A DNA stretch of 64,000 nucleotides. Origin: Eudromia elegans. Taxonomy: Eukaryota > Chordata > Aves > Tinamiformes > Tinamidae. The stretch spans positions 126,989 through 190,988 of the forward strand of contig PTEX01000472.1 in the NCBI GenBank assembly GCA_003342815.1, given 5' to 3'. Shown piece after piece: positions 1-12,200 of this stretch; the stretch's first letter is position 1, and every line of letters begins with the position of its first letter. The notes under the pieces are model-generated. The model saw only the letters and a list, made by a program, of their open reading frames with translations, had not been told where the DNA came from and searched no databases. The position numbers and the translations under genes were made by a program.

Positions 1-3000
1 GTATATTTTGTCACAAGCGCAGTGTGTGTGTGTCAGGGAGGGGCGGGGGGAGTCAGAGTTGCACGCTGTCCATATCATGCTCTGCTCCCCCCTCCTACAC
101 TAAGGTGTCACAGGTGGCATGCGCTGGGAGTAGCACAAGAGATCTGGCCACTCAGACACTCTGCTTCCACTCCTTACATGCTAGCAATTAATTAAAAGTG
201 ACATGCGGTCAGCTCTTCCCTCACTTTAATCTTTTCAAGAGGCAGCAACAACACGCACTAAAGGATGGCAAGATGCTGAACTGCACCTTGCAAGTAAAAC
301 ATGGACAGATGAGAGCATGTCTGCAGCAACATGCACATTCCCCTACAGCCACTAACGGTCATCTCCAGCACTCATTCTTCAGATCAACCCACTGTGCTTA
401 GAAGTGTGATTATTTATCTCGGACATCCCTTGAATGACCTCTGCCTACAAGGAAACACTTTGCATGTCCTTTTAAGATAATTAAGGATGGCAATATACCT
501 CCTGGGCACACCACATAGCACAGAATCAGCCTGTGAACATGAACTGCTGATGATTAAGGAGAGAAATAGAAATTCCTCATGCCCACAGATTTATTCCCCT
601 CATAATCAGTCTTTTGTGTCCTTCACCCCAGGAGGGTGAATTATCTACAATATGATACCCCAGGAGGGTGAATTATCTACAATATGATACATATAATTGG
701 CTATGTACTTTCATATTTAGTAGCTTTGTATGCCACGGTATGAAAAAAAGAAAAAGCTCCTGCAAAATAAGAAGAATAAAATAGTAAGTGATACTCATGA
801 ACACACACACATGTGTACATATATATCTTTTTCTACAAAGTCTCAAACACTAACTGCTTTGGCTGGATTTGCTTACATTCAGATGTTTTTCAGAGGAGTC
901 CTTAAAAATTATTCGATATGCTTCTCCCAGTGCAGAAAGCACAGTGCAGCACGGCTCTTTTCCACAGTCTGCACTCCCCTGTGAAAGGCCAGCAGATAGC
1001 AGAGTTAATGTTGCAGCAGGCAGTTTCTGCAGGACAGAAGTGCAGAGACCCTCCTGCTGGTTCTCGTTCACAGTATGTGATATGAAACAGAACTTGCATT
1101 TCAGATAATAATTATTTGTCAACATCTTAGCTTAGTAGGTGCATCCTATCATTATTTACTGAAATGCAGAGCACAAAAACAGGTTAAACCCTCTTACCAG
1201 CTCAAAAGAAGCTTCACTTTTCACATCTCTTCTGTCCCTGGTTAGTTCAGACTGTGTGACTTGAAGATCAGGCAACAGCAGCAGGGGTGTAATAAAGCTG
1301 AGTTTGCTATGCTTGATTTTATAGATAATCTCAAGAGCCAATGAAAACCCATTCAGAGATTATCAGATCAAGTTAAAGTAGCCACAACTGCAATTTCTAA
1401 TTAGTGATAGAGAAGTGAGGAATTTCTTTTAAAGGGTTAACATTTACTGACTCTATAATTATTTCTCAGAACTCTTATGTGTAAATGGCTTTTATGCTGG
1501 CACTTTAATGAGGAGAAAACAGAAAAGCCTAAAACCATTTCCTCACTCTGCCTGGATATAAGCAGAGATTCAAGGCCTGGACCCAGTAGCGCTTACATAG
1601 CAAAAACATCCCTGCCTCATCTTCCCTCTATCCTCTGCTGCACCTCAAGCAACTTGTGCAAGGACAGATCTTCCCATGGCTAGACGCAGTGTTTTGGCAG
1701 TGGCAGTACAGGTGGGCTATTGATTTGCCTGTTCACACAATTCTAACACAAGACAAGAGGAAGGGGGAAGTGGGTGCAGCATAGATTGAACAGCAGTCTA
1801 TTAGTGCTGTTACAGGGGGCCAGGGACTGCATAAGATGGAGACAGATGTTTCCAGAGTGGTGCTGCCGAGTGAGTGGCGATGCTTCTCCACAAACTGCTG
1901 CCAGGCCATCCCCATCTAGCAAGACCCCCCGTGACTCAGACTATCCCTTCATGTTAATATTCCGGAACAGAGTACTATTTCTGACAAAAGCATCACAACT
2001 TGCTGTAAATTACTTTTTCTTCCATACTTCCTGAATTCCTCCAGGCCCTTCCTATCCGAAGAATTAAAAATAGGATCCCTGCTCTCTACTGTGAGATTCC
2101 TTTTATACTTTCTAGCACCCTTTTCCACCTGAGTCTCCCACAATTAACCTCATCAGTCAAGCAGCATGTCTCAACAAATGATTTGTTCTAAGGCATGTCT
2201 TATCCCGAGACTCACATTTTCCATCCAAAGTATTCCCATTTGCACAGATAAGGGTTGTCCACCCCCACCAGCCCAGCACAACTGTCCTTGGAGAACTCCA
2301 GTGCTTTTGGCATGCTACAGAAGCACTGGCAGCAGACAGGAGAAGCAGGGAGAGCTGCTGGGGCATGTGGCAGGTGCTCTTTCCTTGGCTTGTACAGGGT
2401 TTCACGTTTCTGAGTCTGAGATAGACTCAAACAGCCTCATCTAGAGCAGGATTTCTGCACTTAACTGCACCTGTGCTTGGATAGCAAACAGTGCTGATCT
2501 AACAGAGCACACAGTCAGTACTATAGTCTAGAACTGGTTCTGCACCGCAACTATGCTGTGACTCAGGAGCATGCAGGACTCAACTCCCTCTTTTCTGCTG
2601 CCCCTTTAGTCCTTCTCAGCTATGGAGGGGCAGAGCACTGCCCATCCAGACCAGGCATGCAAGCCAGCAAGGTCTCAAAGTTCTCAAAGCCATAATCCTG
2701 TCTCTGGTCATTGCGAACATGGCACAAAGCACAGCAGTCCCTGGCAATTGAAGGATTTTGTCTACATGACTGGTCTGCAGCTTCTTGCTACCTCACACCT
2801 CTTGCTCACCTCACAGGTTCAGCATGCAGTTAACCCTCCCTCTGCTAGACAGGCTCAGGTGAGAGCACTTGGTTCACTGTGCATGGCAGAAGCAGCTAAG
2901 TGGATTCCCCTGAAATTAACAGGTTGGAAGGCTTTGCAATTTCTGGTTCTCTGAGGCCTGCTTTGCCAAGCCTTTAAATATCAAATGCCTTTATCATAGG

Positions 3001-4169
3001 TCCTTCCTCTGCCTTCTGCTGCTGTGAGAACCTGTTGCTCAAGGTCCCTGAAAGGTGGGCTGAAACTTTCTATAGACATCAGATTAGAGAGTGAGGTGGC
3101 CTCCAAACCCAACAAAACATTTGCTTTCAACACCACCAATAGCCCTAGCATTCTTGAGGAAATCTATTTTTTTTCCTAAATTAGATATTGGTAGGTTAGG
3201 TACATTTTTAGAGACACAGGCCGCAAGCTACCAGGAGATACGGGGAAGATAGAAAAACAACCTCACAAATAGGAGCAAAAATCATCCAAAACTTCAACTG
3301 TGATAGATTGCTTCAAAGGGAACAGTTGCCTTTATTTTCACATCCTTGTGCCACATACAAAGCAAGCTGTTCTCTGCCCACAAAATCTGCCTCTAGAGTG
3401 ACCAGAGGCTGCTCCCTGGCCCACAAAGCAGCAAATTTCTGTTAGATGTGCAGCTTCAGATGGCAGAGCTGAAACAGAAACAGCTCCTTCAGCAGTTCTG
3501 GGGCTAATGGTACTGATAGAAGCAAGTGTCAAAACATCCCAGAAAGATCATCAAGATCCTGCTCTTCCCTGAAGCAGCCTGAGGGCACTTATTGCAGTGA
3601 ATCTAGTGTCCAAAACACACAGTCATGAGATTCACCTGCAGAAAGTGGTGTTACAGCCCATCAGCAGTGCTCCTGCCAGTACGTGTTTGCATGGACACAA
3701 GCACAGGCAAGACAGCACAGGGTAGCATCTACTCATTAAGGTCACTCCTCTGCTGCCTCATGGGTACAACTGCCTGAAGCACAGCATGGAGAATGCATAA
3801 ACATATGAAAACAATACCTCTGACAGCTTACTACAGAACAAGACAAGGAAAAGAGAAATGAAAACAAATGGAACAAGGAACCAGAAGAGTGACATCCTGG
3901 GAAAGAAGTAAGTCCCCTGAGCTAGGGATATGCTTAAGGAAAGCTAGTGTCTGTAGATTCAAAAGCGACATGGTAGAGAATGTGGCTACTCTAGATAATC
4001 AAACCAAGAACATGGATGAATAGGGAAATTCTAACAGTACTGAATCCCTGACTGCTTCAACATTCACCTGTGAATTAAACATCTTCTCTTCATTGATATG
4101 CCCCCTCCTGTCTGAGGACCTGTGAAATGGTAAAGTTTTTGAGTAAGAGATGGTAGAGAAAGAAGAAAG
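1..4169. other. Unassigned flank beyond the IL21R 3' end
   Basis: No exon I can defend lies here on either strand. Open frames are short, lack recognisable domains and are not linked by consistent splice sites. In the human map GTF3C1 would be the next gene on this side, on the plus strand, but I recognise none of its exons. The stretch holds a 32-bp tandem duplication at 626-689 and otherwise looks like ordinary unique DNA. Part of it, near 3330-4170, could still be distal IL21R 3' UTR. Confidence 0.5.
626..689. repeat. 32-bp perfect tandem duplication
   Basis: The unit starting CCCCAGGAGGGTGAATTATC at 626-657 is repeated without a mismatch at 658-689. The identity suggests a recent duplication or a variable-number locus. 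Confidence 0.9.
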
Positions 4170-4175
4170 TTTATT
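4170..4175 (-). terminator. Candidate poly(A) signal for IL21R
   Basis: TTTATT on the plus strand reads AATAAA on the minus strand, about 1.2 kb downstream of the IL21R stop. No closer canonical hexamer was found. An ATTAAA variant lies at 4925-4930 and another AATAAA near 3331, so the true end is open. Confidence 0.3.
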
Positions 4176-5365
4176 AGCATCACAACAAGAACACATTACT
4201 ACTGAGCTGGAAGCTCACACTGTTCACCAGAAAAGTTCTCTCAGCTCTTCTCCAGTAGCCAAGCATCCCTTGGATTAGCAGCGCTGAGTCCACATGAAGA
4301 GTAGGCCTTCACATTGAATATTACTACTGTAATATTTTTAACTTTTAAATACAATTATCCAAAATAAAACAGACTTACAGAAACATCAGAAAGAAACATT
4401 TTCACAGTTACAGTACAAATGACTGATTCATAGTTAGCTTTACTTGCCAACAGAAGTTGCCCAGGCTTTACGCTACTGACCTTTTAACTGTAGCAGACAC
4501 AACTCCAACACAGAAGATAGAGCTACAGGCACAGTCTGGTAAGACAGCATTTCTTAAATTTCTGCTTAGCTCTAAAAGTCACCAGGTGTTACAGTTAACA
4601 CACTCAGAATTTGTAGAAGAGATACTAATTCAACAGGAAGTCCTGGTAGAAAGCATTTCTCTGGAAACAATATATTTTGAAGAATTTTCATTTGTAGACC
4701 CTGATGGCAAAATCCTTCTGGAACCAGATTTCTGTTTGGTTTCTTGAATGCTCAATTCTTTAAGGAGAGTGACAGCAGTGATAACTGTTTTCATATGCTC
4801 ATTGCCACAGACAGGGATGAGACCCTTCACAGTTAACCTAAGTGCTTACTGCTGGGTTTAAAGAGCCTATGATTGTGGCAGAAAAAGTAACACCACCTGT
4901 GCCGTTAGGACACAGTAGAGGAACTTTAATGAATACGATCATTGCAGATTATGCTTCAAAGGTTCCATACACCAGCAAATTCTCAAGCCATATAAGAATG
5001 GCAGGGAAAATAATTTTTAAAATTTTGTACTCTTTATAAGCTTACTTTCAAAAAAAAAAGGCATGTTTGTCTAAGCTAAAGGGCAGATTTTGAGGTACAG
5101 TTGTTTTTCTGCTTGAAAGAAATTAAATTTTACAGTTCACTATGAAGGGATTTGACAGGCAATGTTGAAAAAAAAAAATGGTCACGCCAGCAAGAACAGG
5201 ATAAGGCATACAGAAATAGGCATATATTTCTATGGACCTAAGAGTTTCCAGCTGCATACAATACAGCTTATATGAAGTAAACTTTGTTTTCTTTCTGAAT
5301 TTTGCTGGCACTTTGCTACTGGCACAGTACGGACATTGTCTTGTCTGCAAGGCAACACCAAACCC

Positions 5366-6274
5366 TTAGTTAGTCTGTGTCCCATTGGCAGGACTGTCCA
5401 AGCGGCAGGAAACCCACTGCTTGACATAGCTCCGTGGGAAGTCCTCTCCTTCCTGTTCAAGAGGGATAGAGCCACAGTTGGTCTGTCTGTTTTGGTCAAA
5501 TTCACGCTCCACTGGACTCCCACAGTCTGAGTCCATAAAGCCACTGTCAATGGTGTCCAAGTCCAGGCAGATCGTAGGGTAACCGTCACCAGCCTTTGCA
5601 CTTTGAGGGAAAAAGTCACAGGAGCCTTCACTGTAAGAAACACTTTCACCATCAGAAGAAGACAGAGAAGCTGGATTTCCCAAATCCCATTGATTAGGAT
5701 GCAAGCAAAGGGCTTCTAGGATATTCCCCATACCTCTTTCCAGAGCCCTTTCTACATGCTGGTGGGTTGGAGCACTTGTGCTCCTCATGTGATCTGTGGA
5801 CACAGAGCCTGAGGCAAGTATTTTGTCCTGTGTGCTCAGTTCAGTCAGAAGCAAGTCGCAGGATATCTCCCTCTCATCATCATCAATGTTAACCTTGGGA
5901 TAACCAGTCTCTCCAGCACTACCATCTTCATCGCTGGTATACATCGCATGTCCCCTGCGTACATGCTTACAGTTGCACTGGGAGTTACAAGGTGTAAATT
6001 CATCAGCCACCGTCACAGTATCAATGGACAAATGCCCATATGACTGGTCCTGAGTCCCACTGCTACTGTTTACACCGGAAAGAGGGGCTTGGCTCTCCTG
6101 CCCTGGGGCAGTCATGCAGGGCTTGCAAGGTGGATCCTTTTTCAGCTCACTCAACTCCTCTTGTGAGGTGCTATTGGGATGATGCATGCTGTAAACTTCC
6201 AAGACTTCCGGAAGAATAATTCCCCATTCAAAGAAATCGAGGGTCATTTTGGTATGGGATGCACCAACCCACTT
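5366..6274 (-). CDS. IL21R: IL21R last coding exon: cytoplasmic tail
   Basis: The acceptor lies at the end of a long pyrimidine tract ending TCTGTGCAG. The exon opens with KWVGASHTKM and runs 302 residues to TAA at 5366-5368. Tyrosines occur in EVYSM, SYGHLSIDTVTV, GYPKV, GYPTI and SYVKQW; the last is a YxxQ STAT3 docking site. The open frame continues back to 6343, but those extra bases are intron. Confidence 0.93.
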   Translation of the reverse strand, partial: KWVGASHTKMTLDFFEWGIILPEVLEVYSMHHPNSTSQEELSELKKDPPCKPCMTAPGQESQAPLSGVNSSSGTQDQSYGHLSIDTVTVADEFTPCNSQCNCKHVRRGHAMYTSDEDGSAGETGYPKVNIDDDEREISCDLLLTELSTQDKILASGSVSTDHMRSTSAPTHQHVERALERGMGNILEALCLHPNQWDLGNPASLSSSDGESVSYSEGSCDFFPQSAKAGDGYPTICLDLDTIDSGFMDSDCGSPVEREFDQNRQTNCGSIPLEQEGEDFPRSYVKQWVSCRLDSPANGTQTN

Positions 6275-9200
6275 CTGCACAGAAGGACATACAGGGAGAG
6301 AGAAGTTAGTATTATTCTTTGGAGGCTCAATAGAAATGTCCAAGGAGCTTGTCAGACTCTAAAATCACTGAGGGTCTCAAAGTGGCATAGGATGTGATGT
6401 TGTTACTCTTGGGCATAGACAGCTGTAGATTTGGTTCAAATAATTGAAAATAATTAGCTCTAACACCTTTTACATTCACAGCTTTGCAGTTAGTCCTATC
6501 TAGATATGAGTGAAGCAGTCTGTGGTTTTTTGACCCAAATATAATATGCTCAGACCTCAGGAAACTTTCAATGGAGCAAAAGCCAGGGAGTCCTATTAGA
6601 GAGGCCATGCAGCCCAGAGGCTGGGCACAGCAGTGAGATGTGGGTCTTGTTCTTGTCCCACACTGTCTTGCTGTACCAAGGCTCTTGTTCTGTATGTGCG
6701 CCTCTTTCTGCTCCGTGTGAAACAGGTGACAGTGCTGACCCCCATGGATACTGTGAAGGCTTCTGGCCATGCACTGTTGAGAGCAGGTGCTGTTGCAGCT
6801 TTGGAGCTGAATGGTATAAACCCCTATGCCAAACTGCATGTAGTGTAGCTAGACTAAAAAGCATGTGAAAAGAGAGCCTTACTTAGCTTGTCACTCTCTG
6901 ACACTGAGCATAGAAAATCCTCATTACAGCAGAAAACATCAAGTATAATTTATTTTAAGCCTAAAATGCAACGAGTGTATTATTAAAGCTGAAGAGGACA
7001 GGAAAGTGCCTAGACTGCAAAAGGCCATTTAAAGAGATAAAGGGGAACTGCTTCCAGGACTGAGCAGGCAGAAGGTTACCAATGCTCTCTTGACAGTTCT
7101 TTGCAAATTGCAGCCCACAAGAACACATGTACACACAAAGAAGAAGAAAATGTGCACTGTTTTCTCTCCTCTTTTCATATCTTCAGTTTTCTCTAAAATT
7201 TCTCCTGCATCTTGACCAGTTCAAGACTCTCTTCAGGGCATTGTTATTGTCATTTGCTGATCATTATCCACAGATATTTCTTAGCTGCTTGCTTTGATGC
7301 AGGCAGGATGCAACTGAACGCATCCTAGATCACCTGGCTTTTTGCCTGCTGATAATGAGGACTTAGTTCACATATTAGTGAGGCCACCACATCCTCTTGA
7401 CATCTTCTGCCTATGCATCTTGTGCTATGCCTGTGTGGGTGACTGCTGCTTTAATTTGCAAATCTATTGAGTTTCCCAGAAGTACTTCAGCTTTAGCATT
7501 ATTGTAATTGAGGTGCATTCCGTCCCAACAGCCCTGAACAATCTTATTAGAGAGTAGCAAAACTATCATTCCAGCTAAGCAAGTTGAGGCCACGGACTTC
7601 CTTGAGAGGAGCATTAGAGAGTGGTTTCATTGTTACTACAAGTATCAGCCCATGATTCTCAGGAATTCCCACACTGATTGCATCTGATTTCGGCACCTTT
7701 CCCTCAGAACAGCTAGTGCCAGCTGCATCAGAGGAAGGTGTGAGAACCTTCAGGTGCAGATGTGGGAAGCTGTGATGGGCTCGAAAGGGGAAGACAAGCA
7801 GGAAGTGAGACAGGCTGCAGTCTGAATGGTGCCCATCCAGGACTTGCTGTTTAACTCATTTGCAAACTTCAGCCATGTAGCAGTGGGAAAGTACATGAAG
7901 ATCATGGCCCAGCTAGAATTCCTCTCCCAGAGTGTCTATGAAAAGGCAGAAAGAAAAAGGAGGCACTGAAATGTCTCTGATCAGAGATGCTGTAATGACA
8001 GGAACTTGTTCAGAAAGAAAAGACAGTGATGTTCATGCTCATGTGGCGAACTTTTCCAATTTGTTCATGTCATTGAGCATTGATATAAGTTTGATATGAA
8101 AAAGATGGATGGAGGCTTGAAGTTCTTTTGCTTTTGTATCTTAAGAACTCCAGTAAACCCTCTAGTCTTTGCAAGTATTTTGCCACATGAGCTGGTGTTA
8201 ATGGGGAAGCACATTTGGGAGGGATAGAGTTACTCGCTTCACAAAGACACTTCCCTAACAGGGCGGCAGCTTTACATACAGACCCACTGCAAGCTAATTA
8301 TTAGCCTCCAAAGCACTAACCATGTTTCTAGAATGACTCTATGAGGGACTTTCCAGAGAGGCCAACAGGGGTTAGTTCTGAGGTCGTGTCACTGCAGAAG
8401 CTTAGTGGAAGCTCAGCCCCTACACTACCTGCACCTGATGGCGCTATGGGACTGAAGTTTTGAAAAAAAAAAAATCTCAGATACTGTTTTAAAACCCCTT
8501 CATCTATTCCCTTGGGGATCCCAATGCTGCATGCATTACACATGAGGCTCACCTCACCCACCATGGCAGCACCTATGGAGGGATGAGCAGAACAGGTCTG
8601 GCCCGAAAGCCTTCTCCACACAGAGTAAACACTGGATGGTTCTGGTACACTGGCATTCCCCAGGAGAGATTCATCCTGCCACACTCTTAATGAGAATGCT
8701 ATGCCCAGGATAACATGTTGGGCCTTTTAGTTTAACTTTGTCCTGTGCTCTACAGACTTATGTAGCCCATTTATACCTTGAAATCTCCATTATGCACGAG
8801 GTAAAGGGGTTTGAAGAAGGCAGCAGGGTCTGGGATGCAAGCCATCTTCTTCCAAAAGCTGGAAGGAAAAAGAGATAAGCTTTGGAGTTAAACACACATC
8901 ACATGTCCAAACCTAGGCATCTCCAGGGAAAAGCAAGATGTTCTTGCCCATACAGGAACCAGAAGCCATGCTTTTCTGGCAGCTGTGCCTGGTTGCATGA
9001 AATGCGGACCACTGCATGTGAACACCCCCTCTTGATCAGGACAGAGCAGGAGCATTTGCTGTATCTCCCTTAAGGGCTCTTACCTCTGCTGCTTGGCCAG
9101 AAAGGCTGTGATTGAGACAGTGATCATTGCGGCAACACCAAACAGCAGCAGCCATCCTGTGTCTGCTCTCTGTGTCACTACTGGACAAAAAGACCTGGTC

Positions 9201-12200
9201 ATTCAGAATAACCCTGAGTTTCTATCCTAGTCAGTAAGAAAGAGATGGTAAGGAAAGATGATCAAGGTTTTCACCAGACTTTTCCCTAGGACATGGAGGC
9301 TTTCATCTGGAGCTCAGCCCTCCCCACACCTGATGGCAACACTAAACCCCAATGGCTGAACTACCTGTACCAGACCTTCCCCATCTCTCACAACTGTACC
9401 CTGCCTGACACTGCAAAAGGAAGCAGAAGGTGTGCTCCTGCTGTGGCAATCAAACATACAACCAGCCTCAAAAGCCTTTCTCTGTTGGGCCTTTCCATAA
9501 CATAGGCTATGCAGCACAGTGAGAAGAAATCCAGACATCACATATCAGCCCAAGCCAGGAATTCATGTATTCAGTAAGCAAGCCAAAGGACACACCTATC
9601 TTCATGAGGTTATTTAGCATTTGATCTAAGTAGTCAGTTTTGATTAGATTTCTGGAAGCATTCTCTGACTTTGGACCATGAGGGAGAAAGGGCATAATGT
9701 ACCATCAGGGCTAGTGGTCAGCATCAGTGGATGACTCCAGTCACTCCAAAATCCATGGTAGCCAGTGTCCTCTCGGGGTTTGGCTCGCACCTGGAACTCA
9801 TACTCAGTGTTTCCCTGGAGTTCCTGTGGCAGGATGACCAGTGTCCGCTTATCCTCATGGACAGCTTTAGTCTTCTGAGTCTGTGAACAATCAAACACCA
9901 AACAGGGCTGCAGCAATGATCCCACCTTGCCCTTGCTTACACTGCACAGTGAGGACCCTGCTAAGAAATCCCTGCTGCTTGCAAACCCTTCCTGTTGGCC
10001 ATGTTCCTGTGGGCCAATCTGCAGCCACACGTGGCCCCATGGGATATTTCTGTGCAGGATAGCATGGGAGCAAACAAGATATCAGTCTTCCCAACAAGAC
10101 TTAACACCACTCAAATAGCATCTGCTTCCCAGTATTCTCTTAGTTTTGTCTGCTTTCAGTTCAGACAAGCAAAGGGAAAACCTTTACAAATCTTGACAAT
10201 CCATCTTCCATGTCAGGAATCCTGCCCTCCTCTTTGCTGGTACATCCTTCTTAAAGGTAAACTGACATCTCACTTACCTCCCACGTGTCGCTGCTTTTCT
10301 TAAAACGCAGCTGATATTCCAGCTCCTCATTCAAAAAGTAGAAAGGAGAATTCTGGTAGATGGTTTTCCAAGAAATATTGTAACCCTCTGAGAACACAGC
10401 GGTGAGATTGAAAGGAGGCTGTGGTTTGACTGTGGGTAAAGACAGGGTGATTTATTCTTTGCAGTGTCATTGCACACACAGGAGGCAGCCTTGCATAGTA
10501 TCAGCAAGACACAGCAGGGTGCAGAGTTGCTGGGCAGAGGTGGCCCCTTCTGCAGGGGCTCCATCCCTGCCCCTGGATTGAGCAGTCCAGAGCACGGCAC
10601 AGAGCTGCACACATTGGGAGCACAGTGAAGTCAGGCCTGCATTTCCCTACATATGCCCAATGCCCGTCTCTGTACCCCCTTACCACCTAACAGAGCAGGA
10701 GAAGGTAGCAGGAGTGGCTGATATCACCTAACATCCTGCTCTGCTCATGCCACAAAAGGACTCCATGCAGTCAAGGTCACTCGTACCGTTAAGGAAATAC
10801 TCCTTAAAATACCAGAGGCATCAGGAAAAGCTGAAGCTAGAGGACTAGTGCCTAGAAAAGCAAACTTTTTATCTCCTGCAAGGTGTTTTCACAGGGTGCC
10901 TCTGTATGGCGACACCAGCATCCAGGAGAACACAAAGCACTACTACCAATCTGTGCACCAAACTACTCTTGACTCTGTCGGTGGAGATAAGGAACTTTTT
11001 TGAGCTATTCTGGCATTTGTCAAACAGGATAATGTTTCTCATATGAAATTTAATTTTCAGAATTTAGGGAGAAAAATAAATTTTCACATGCCTCTGTGGT
11101 GCCTGCTGACCTATCTGGCTTGGCTGCCTGCCTGGCTTATCTAGTGATTGAATACCTCTTTACCAAACCATCAGTATGATTGCACACATTCTCCCTGACA
11201 TGCAGACAAGATAGCTAAGAATTGCCTCAGAAAGGAGAAGTGTCTGTCTGGGACCCTTCATGGTCTCCTCATACAACAATATTGTATTTGTTCTGGTGTT
11301 CTATGCCTGGGACTCTTATGAGGACATAAGTGGTATTTCCATTTCCAAACATTTCCTCTTGTTCTTCTGGTTCTATCCAAGAACAAGCACTGTCACATTC
11401 TAGTCTAGATGTGAGACTGGCCTGAAGTAGAAATATATTACAGATAGCTCAATGTTGGAAGGGCCTCTGGAGACCATCTGGTCCAACCAGTGCTCCATGT
11501 GGGTCACTTGGAGCATGTTGCCCATGACCATGCCCAGATGCCTTTTGAGTATCTTCAAGAAAGGAGACTCCACAAACCCCTCGGACACTCTGCTCCAGTT
11601 TTCTGTTAACCTCACAGTAAAATGTTTTTTCATCATGTTCAGATGGACCTTCATTTCTTTCAGATTGTGCCCACTGTCTCTTGTTCTGTTTCTGGGCACC
11701 GCTTAGGAGAGTCTGGCTCCATCTCCTTATACCCTCCCTTAGACTCCTCTGAGCCTTCTCTTCACCTGTCTGAACAGTCTCAGCTCTCTCAGCTTTTCCA
11801 CTCCAGACACTTAGTCTTATTAGACCTTCACTGGCTAGCCCATATCACCAACTGCTTCATGAGGCATAAGGATTTTATCTAGTGGGCAAGCCAGTTTTAA
11901 ACTTAGCCTTGAGCATGAGCGTTTCTGTAGTTTGTAAGAGGAACAAGAAGACCAGTTCTCTCTACGGAAAGAACAAACAGTGAATCCATAGTCCCCATCC
12001 ATAGTTCCTGAACACTGAACATAGTGCCTGGACACTGAGTAAAGTCCCTGATGCTTTCTCCTTACCCAGTGTGTTGGATGGACATGAGTTCAGGCAGTAT
12101 TTCTCAAGCCCACCACTTTTGTACTTACTGTTCTCTCCCATATAAAAGCCTGTGGAAATCATGTGTTGCCTGTCAGCCGTCTCTGTAACATCCACCTGGA

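Noticed and set aside
6275..6343. Extension of the IL21R tail frame beyond 6274
   Set aside because: These bases form the pyrimidine tract and acceptor of the last intron; joining at 6274 restores the conserved GDFK/KWVG junction.
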